Shown here in pieces: positions 60,523 through 64,000 of a stretch of DNA of 64,000 nucleotides (the stretch's first letter is position 1; each line of letters opens with the position of its first letter). Source of the stretch: AC-32 sp963754265. GTDB taxonomy: Bacteria; Actinomycetota; Thermoleophilia; Gaiellales; Gaiellaceae. The stretch is from NCBI GenBank assembly GCA_963754265.1, contig CAVWFB010000017.1, positions 173,535 through 237,534 on the forward strand, read 5' to 3'. The notes beneath the pieces were generated by a model, which did not search any database, was not told where the DNA came from, and worked only from the letters and a program-made list of their open reading frames with translations. Made by a program: the position numbers and the translations under genes.

Positions 60523-60577
60523 GAAAACACCTCCTCCTAGCGACTCCGCCGCGAGCTGCGTGGGCTAAGCCCCGTGC

Positions 60578-61948
60578 TTACGGCTTGATGTTCTGGTTCA
60601 GGCGGAAGTGGTTGTCGGGGTCGTACTTGCGCTTGATCTCGACGAGCCGGTCGTAGTTCCCCTTGTAGTTCGTCCGAATCCGGTCCTGGTCGTCGTCGGC
60701 CATGAAGTTGATGTAGCCGCCCTCCTCGGAGAGCGGGGCGGTCGCGTCGTAGAAGCCGCGCACCCAGGCGGTGTTCGCCTCGTTCTCCGCCGGATCGGGC
60801 CACATGCCCGCGATCACCGTCGCGAAGTTCGCGTCGCGGTACGCGAACGCGGTCTCGTCGGGCGCGACCCGGTGGGCGGCGCCGTTGATCGGGTAGATGT
60901 GGACCGTCGAGTTCACCGCCGGCACCTTCGGGCCGTGCTCGAGGTGGGCGGCGATCGCCTCGTCGGTCAGCTCCTTGACGAAGTTCGCCTTCCAGTAGTG
61001 CTGCAGCCCGGCGGGAACCAGCGCGTCGAAGGCGCTGTTGAGCGCCGGGTACGGCATCGGCCCGACGTGCTCGGCCACGACCGGCGCCGCCTCGCGGATC
61101 GGCGCCAGCGCCGCCTCGCCCTGGTCGACCGGGCCGGCCCAGCACGTCACGAAGATGAGGAACGGCTCGCCGTGGCGCTCCTCCGGGATGAACGGCAGCG
61201 GCGGCGCGATCTGCCACGCCGGGAAGCCGCCGAGCTCCTCGGGCGCGTCCTGGATGAAGTCCCGGTAGAACCTGAGCACGGTCTCCGCGTCCTCGAGCTC
61301 GAACAGGATCGGCCCGCCGTAGACCTCGCTCACCGGGTGCAGCCGGAACTCGAACGACGTCACGACGCCGAAGTTGCCGCCCCCGCCGCGGATCGCCCAG
61401 AACAGGTCGTCGTTCTCGTCCTCGCTCGCAGTGAGCTTCGCCCCGTCGGCGGTGACGACCTCCGCCGAGACGAGGTTGTCGCAGGACAGGCCGACGCCGC
61501 GCGTCAGGTACCCGATCCCGCCGCCGAGCGTGAGGCCGCCGACGCCGGTCGTCGAGATGATCCCGCCGGTCGTCGCCAGCCCGTGCGCGTGGGTCGCGTC
61601 GTTGAAGGCGCCCCAGGTCGTCCCGCCCTGCGCTCGCGCCGTCCGCTTGCCGGGATCGACGTCGACGTTCTGCATGCGGACGAGGTCGATCACGACGGCG
61701 TCGTCGCCCGTTCCGAACCCGGGGACGCTGTGCGATCCGCCGCGCACGGCGATTGGCAGGTCGTTCTCGCGCGCGTAGTTCACGGCCGCGACGACGTCGT
61801 CGGCGTCCGCGGCGCGCACGATCACCTGCGGGCGCCGGTCGATCATCGCGTTGTAGACCCTGCGTGCCTCGTCGTACCCCGCGTCCTCGGCGGTGATGGT
61901 CTCGCCCCGTACATGGTCGCGCAGCTCAGTCGGCGTTCCCGTCGCCAT
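60578..61948 (-). CDS. FAD-linked oxidase of the berberine-bridge (BBE/GOOX) type
   Basis: 456 residues, intact. The FAD-binding PCMH domain shows RPQVIVRAADADDVVAAVNYARE, IAVRGGSHSVPGFGTGDDAVVIDL (His for 8-alpha linkage), GLATTGGIISTTGVGGLTLGGGIGYLTRGVGLSCDNLVSAEVV (Cys for the 6-S linkage) and DDLFWAIRGGGGNFGVVTSFEF. The C-terminal BBE motif is YKGNYDRLVEIKRKYDPDNHFRLNQNI. Bicovalent FAD is therefore likely. There is no signal peptide. Substrates in the family are sugars or secondary metabolites; not determined here. AGGGAGGGCGACCCC precedes the ATG. Confidence 0.92.
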   Translation of the reverse strand: MATGTPTELRDHVRGETITAEDAGYDEARRVYNAMIDRRPQVIVRAADADDVVAAVNYARENDLPIAVRGGSHSVPGFGTGDDAVVIDLVRMQNVDVDPGKRTARAQGGTTWGAFNDATHAHGLATTGGIISTTGVGGLTLGGGIGYLTRGVGLSCDNLVSAEVVTADGAKLTASEDENDDLFWAIRGGGGNFGVVTSFEFRLHPVSEVYGGPILFELEDAETVLRFYRDFIQDAPEELGGFPAWQIAPPLPFIPEERHGEPFLIFVTCWAGPVDQGEAALAPIREAAPVVAEHVGPMPYPALNSAFDALVPAGLQHYWKANFVKELTDEAIAAHLEHGPKVPAVNSTVHIYPINGAAHRVAPDETAFAYRDANFATVIAGMWPDPAENEANTAWVRGFYDATAPLSEEGGYINFMADDDQDRIRTNYKGNYDRLVEIKRKYDPDNHFRLNQNIKP

Positions 61949-62084
61949 GGGGTCGCCCTCCCTCCGGTTGCCGGTCAGGCGTTTCTATCGCACCGGCGCC
62001 GAAGTTCAAGGACCGACGGGGCGTGGCTATGCAAGCGGGTGCAGAACGGTGTCGAGCTGTCGCGCGTGAGACGATTGGCGGCCG

Positions 62085-62282
62085 GTGGAGTGGACCGAGT
62101 TCACGACGAGCGACGACGGGCCGCTGATCGCGGGTCGCCGCGCCGGCAGTGGGCCGCCGGTGCTCCTGCTGCATGAACTGGCGGAGGCGTTGGATCGGGC
62201 GGCCGACTCACGTCACGCACAGGCGTGGCCAGATCTGACGACGCTTGACGATGAGATCCCGGATGAGCCGGAAACGCTGAAG
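62085..62282 (+). pseudogene. Truncated alpha/beta hydrolase start
   Basis: A GTG at 62085 opens EWTEFTTSDDGPLIAGRRAG, then SGPPVLLLH. This is a typical hydrolase N-terminus that should continue with the HGG oxyanion loop. After base 62174 the sequence turns into unrelated residues (ELAEALDRAADSRHAQAWP) and runs into the tmRNA-like segment. The hydrolase has lost everything after its first ~30 residues. Confidence 0.5.
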
Positions 62283-62398
62283 TGGAGGCGGCGGAAATCG
62301 AACCCGCGTCCGCACACGGCGGGGCAACACATTTTTCAGGAATCCGACCCCCGAAACTCGAACCGGGCTCGGATTCCCAGCAGTCGTCTTAAGCGGTG
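62283..62398 (-). ncRNA. tmRNA-like 3' end fragment
   Basis: On the reverse strand the segment ends GGACGCGGGTTCGATT, then TCCGCCGCCTCCAC, which is the T-arm and acceptor end of a tmRNA (typically GGACCCGGGTTCGATTCCCG...CTCCACCA). The final CCA is replaced by CTT. Upstream is an 8-bp hairpin (GAATCCGA/TCGGATTC) and then directly the nrdJ stop, so the 5' tRNA-like half and the tag reading frame cannot be present. It is either a remnant of ssrA or an attachment-site scar. No complete ssrA is in this window. Confidence 0.5.
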
Positions 62399-64000
62399 CT
62401 AGCTACAGCCGGTGTTAGTCCCGCAGTCCCGGCACGTGTAGCAGCTGCCGGTTCTGACCATCCGCCCGCCGCACTTTGCGCACTCGACCGCGTCCTCCCA
62501 GTTGTTGAAGAGCGCGGTCTGCCCCGGCGGCGCGGCCTCCGCAGCCTCAGGCGCCGCGACCGGCTGGCCCTCCAGCGCCGCGTACGACTGCGCCAGCCGG
62601 GCCCGCACCTCCGGCGAGAGGATCCCGACCTCCTCCTGCTGGTCGGTGGTCAGGAACTTCTTGCCCATCCAGCGGAAGATGTAGTCGACGATCGACTTCG
62701 CGACGCGGATGTCGGTGTCGTTCGTCATCCCGCTCGGCTCGAAGCGCATGTGGGCGAACTTGGAGACGTAGACCTCGAGCGGCACGCCGTACTGCAGGCC
62801 GAGCGAGACCGAGATCATGAACGAGTTCATCAGGCCGGCCAGCGTCGTGCCCTCCTTCGCGATGTCCACGAAGATGTCGCCGGGGGTGCCGTCCTCGTAG
62901 AGGCCGACGTGGATGTAGCCCTCGTAGTCGCCGACGCGGAACTTGCGGCCGACCTCGACGCGGTCTTCCGGTAGCCGGCGGCGCTGGGTCAGCGGGACCG
63001 GCGGCGACGGCGGCGACCGCCAGCTGCTCGCCCTTCTCGCTCTTGCCCGACAGCGGCTGGGCGACCTTGCAGTTGTCGCGGTAGATCGCGATCGCCTTCA
63101 CGCCGAGCTTCCACGAGTCGAGCAGCAGGCCCGAGACCTCGTCGACCGACACCGTCTCGGGCAGGTTGACCGTCTTCGAGATCGCGCCCGAGATGAACGG
63201 CTGGACGGCGCCCATCATCTTCACGTGGCCGCCGTAGTGGATCGCGCGGTCGCCGATCGCGCAGTCGAAGACCGGGTAGTGCTCGGTCTTCACGGTCGGC
63301 GCGCCGACGATCGTGTTGCGCTCGTCGATGAACGCGACGATCTCCTCGATCTCCGCCGGCGCGTAGCCGAGCTTCTCGAGCGCCATCGGCACGGTCTTGT
63401 TCACGATCGTGATCTCGCCGCCGCCGACGAGCTTCTTCGACTTGACGAGCGAGAAGTCGGGCTCGACCCCGGTCGTGTCGCAATCCATCATGAAGCTGAT
63501 CGTCCCGGTGGGCGCGAGCACGGTCGCCTGCGCGTTGCGGTAGCCGTGCACCTCGCCGAAGTTCAGGGCGTCGTCCCAGGACTTGCGTGCCGCGGAGAGC
63601 AGGTCGTTCGGGACGACGTCGCTGTTCTCGATGTTGCCCACCGCCGCGCGGTGCATCGACATCACGCCGATCATCGCGCCGGCGTTCGGCCTGTAGCCGG
63701 CGAACGGGCCCATCCGCGCGGCGATCTCCGCCGACTTGCGGTAGGCGCGGCCGGTCATCAGCGCCGTGATCGCCGCTGCGTAGGCGCGGCCCTCGTCCGA
63801 GTCGTACGGGAGCCCGCGCGCCATCAGCAGCGCGCCGAGGTTCGCGTAGCCCAGGCCGAGCTGCCGGTACGCCTTGGCGTTCTTCTCGATCTCGGGCGTC
63901 GGGTACGACGAGTAGCCGACGAGGATCTCCTGCGCGAGGAAGACGACGTCGACCGCGTGCTCGAAGGCCTCGACGTCGAGCTCGCCGTCCTCGCGGCGGA
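62399..64000 (-). CDS. nrdJ: Adenosylcobalamin-dependent ribonucleotide reductase, C-terminal part (cut by window edge, one frameshift)
   Basis: Class II reductase making deoxyribonucleotides. The frame is open at the right edge (EDGELDVEAFEHAVDVVFLAQEILVGYSSYP). Visible blocks: YRNAQATVLAPTGTISFMMDCDTTGVEPDFSLVKSKKLVGGG, ALEKLGYAPAEIEEIVAFI, HVKMMGAVQPFISGAISKTVNLPE and WKLGVKAIAIYRDNCKVAQPL. A break near 62975 leads to FRVGDYEGYIHVGLYEDGTPGDIF, LMNSFMISVSLGLQYGVPLEVYV and FAHMRFEPSGMTNDTD. The C-terminal zinc ribbon is CAKCGGRMVRTGSCYTCRDCG. The SKTVNLP and GISVSLGLQ-like blocks are diagnostic. It needs B12, as the CarH-like regulator does. Confidence 0.93.

Noticed and set aside
62283..62800. 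A two-piece (permuted) or complete tmRNA extending into nrdJ
   Set aside because: nrdJ coding sequence begins at 62399 and is conserved up to its stop, leaving no room for the 5' half; permuted tmRNAs are not known in this phylum.
1..64000. CRISPR arrays, rRNA genes, tRNA genes, IS elements and prophage modules
   Set aside because: No regularly spaced repeats, rRNA cores, complete tRNA cloverleafs, transposase motifs or structural phage genes were seen.

Overview
The window is very GC-rich, densely packed, strongly codon-biased bacterial chromosome. The gene content (complete coenzyme F420 tail cluster cofC-cofD-npdG-cofE, an F420-type LLM oxidoreductase, B12-dependent ribonucleotide reductase, BTAD and large LuxR/TPR regulators, hemE-hemH) points to Actinomycetota. 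The overall flavour is that of soil Thermoleophilia (Gaiellales/Solirubrobacterales); the phylum is fairly safe, the class is inference. There is no phage, plasmid core, IS element or CRISPR array. Many genes that are clearly conserved carry one or more single-base frameshifts, and the correct protein continues in another frame. I annotate each such gene as one CDS and state where the frame breaks; most look like consensus indel errors, not biology.

Layout. 1-3752: end of a polysaccharide-type ABC exporter permease, haem genes hemE-hemH, the exporter ATPase with a Wzt-like C-terminal domain, and a small unknown. 3749-8674: a PolX-like protein (reverse strand), then the tightly overlapping F420 operon and a DUF6328 membrane protein. 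8637-12787 (reverse): ureohydrolase, an MFS transporter and a PLP-dependent decarboxylase; the last two both end in a cyclic-nucleotide-binding domain. 12789-16198: histidine phosphatase, an esterase, a MerR-B12 (CarH-like) regulator diverging from DUF378 and fasciclin genes, and DUF3140. 16195-22845: formaldehyde detoxification pair, a two-component system and an ABC exporter operon. 23204-25304: a shattered BNR/YCF48-type propeller gene. 25370-32685: membrane hydrolase, ArsR and YCII genes, secreted M28 peptidase, a 1014-residue cyclase-ATPase-TPR protein and a secreted intradiol dioxygenase-like protein. 32744-43282: small secreted and membrane proteins, DoxX, a VOC protein, a second two-component system, a secreted propeller, a LuxR regulator and a flavin monooxygenase. 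43411-49960: ZIP transporter, small membrane proteins, a giant BTAD-TM-propeller-solute-binding regulator, a glycosyltransferase and a YdcF-like protein. 49961-53636: sparse region with a vanadium haloperoxidase and a broken LuxR gene. 53637-64000: NlpC/P60, LLM oxidoreductase, S9 peptidase, cold-shock protein, GH3 glucosidase, FAD oxidase, gene fragments, a tmRNA-like 3' remnant and the end of nrdJ.

Regulation is unusually readable. At least a dozen genes have a TAnnnT hexamer ending 6-8 nt before their start codon, the layout of leaderless transcripts. The MerR-B12 gene faces its neighbours across T-n-n-A-C repeats spaced 11 bp, as in CarH operators. The BTAD regulator is preceded by tandem CGGTTG repeats at 10-11 bp steps, as for SARP binding sites. 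The first OmpR-type regulator is preceded by TTCATG repeats in two 11-bp pairs, and the ArsR gene by a 7-4-7 palindrome. Three convergent gene pairs end in the same palindromic CTAG.

The strongest candidates for undescribed biology are the decarboxylase/exporter pair carrying matching cyclic-nucleotide-binding domains, the one-piece transmembrane BTAD regulator with an extracellular solute-binding domain, and the PolX protein whose polymerase active site is degenerate while its PHP nuclease site is intact.
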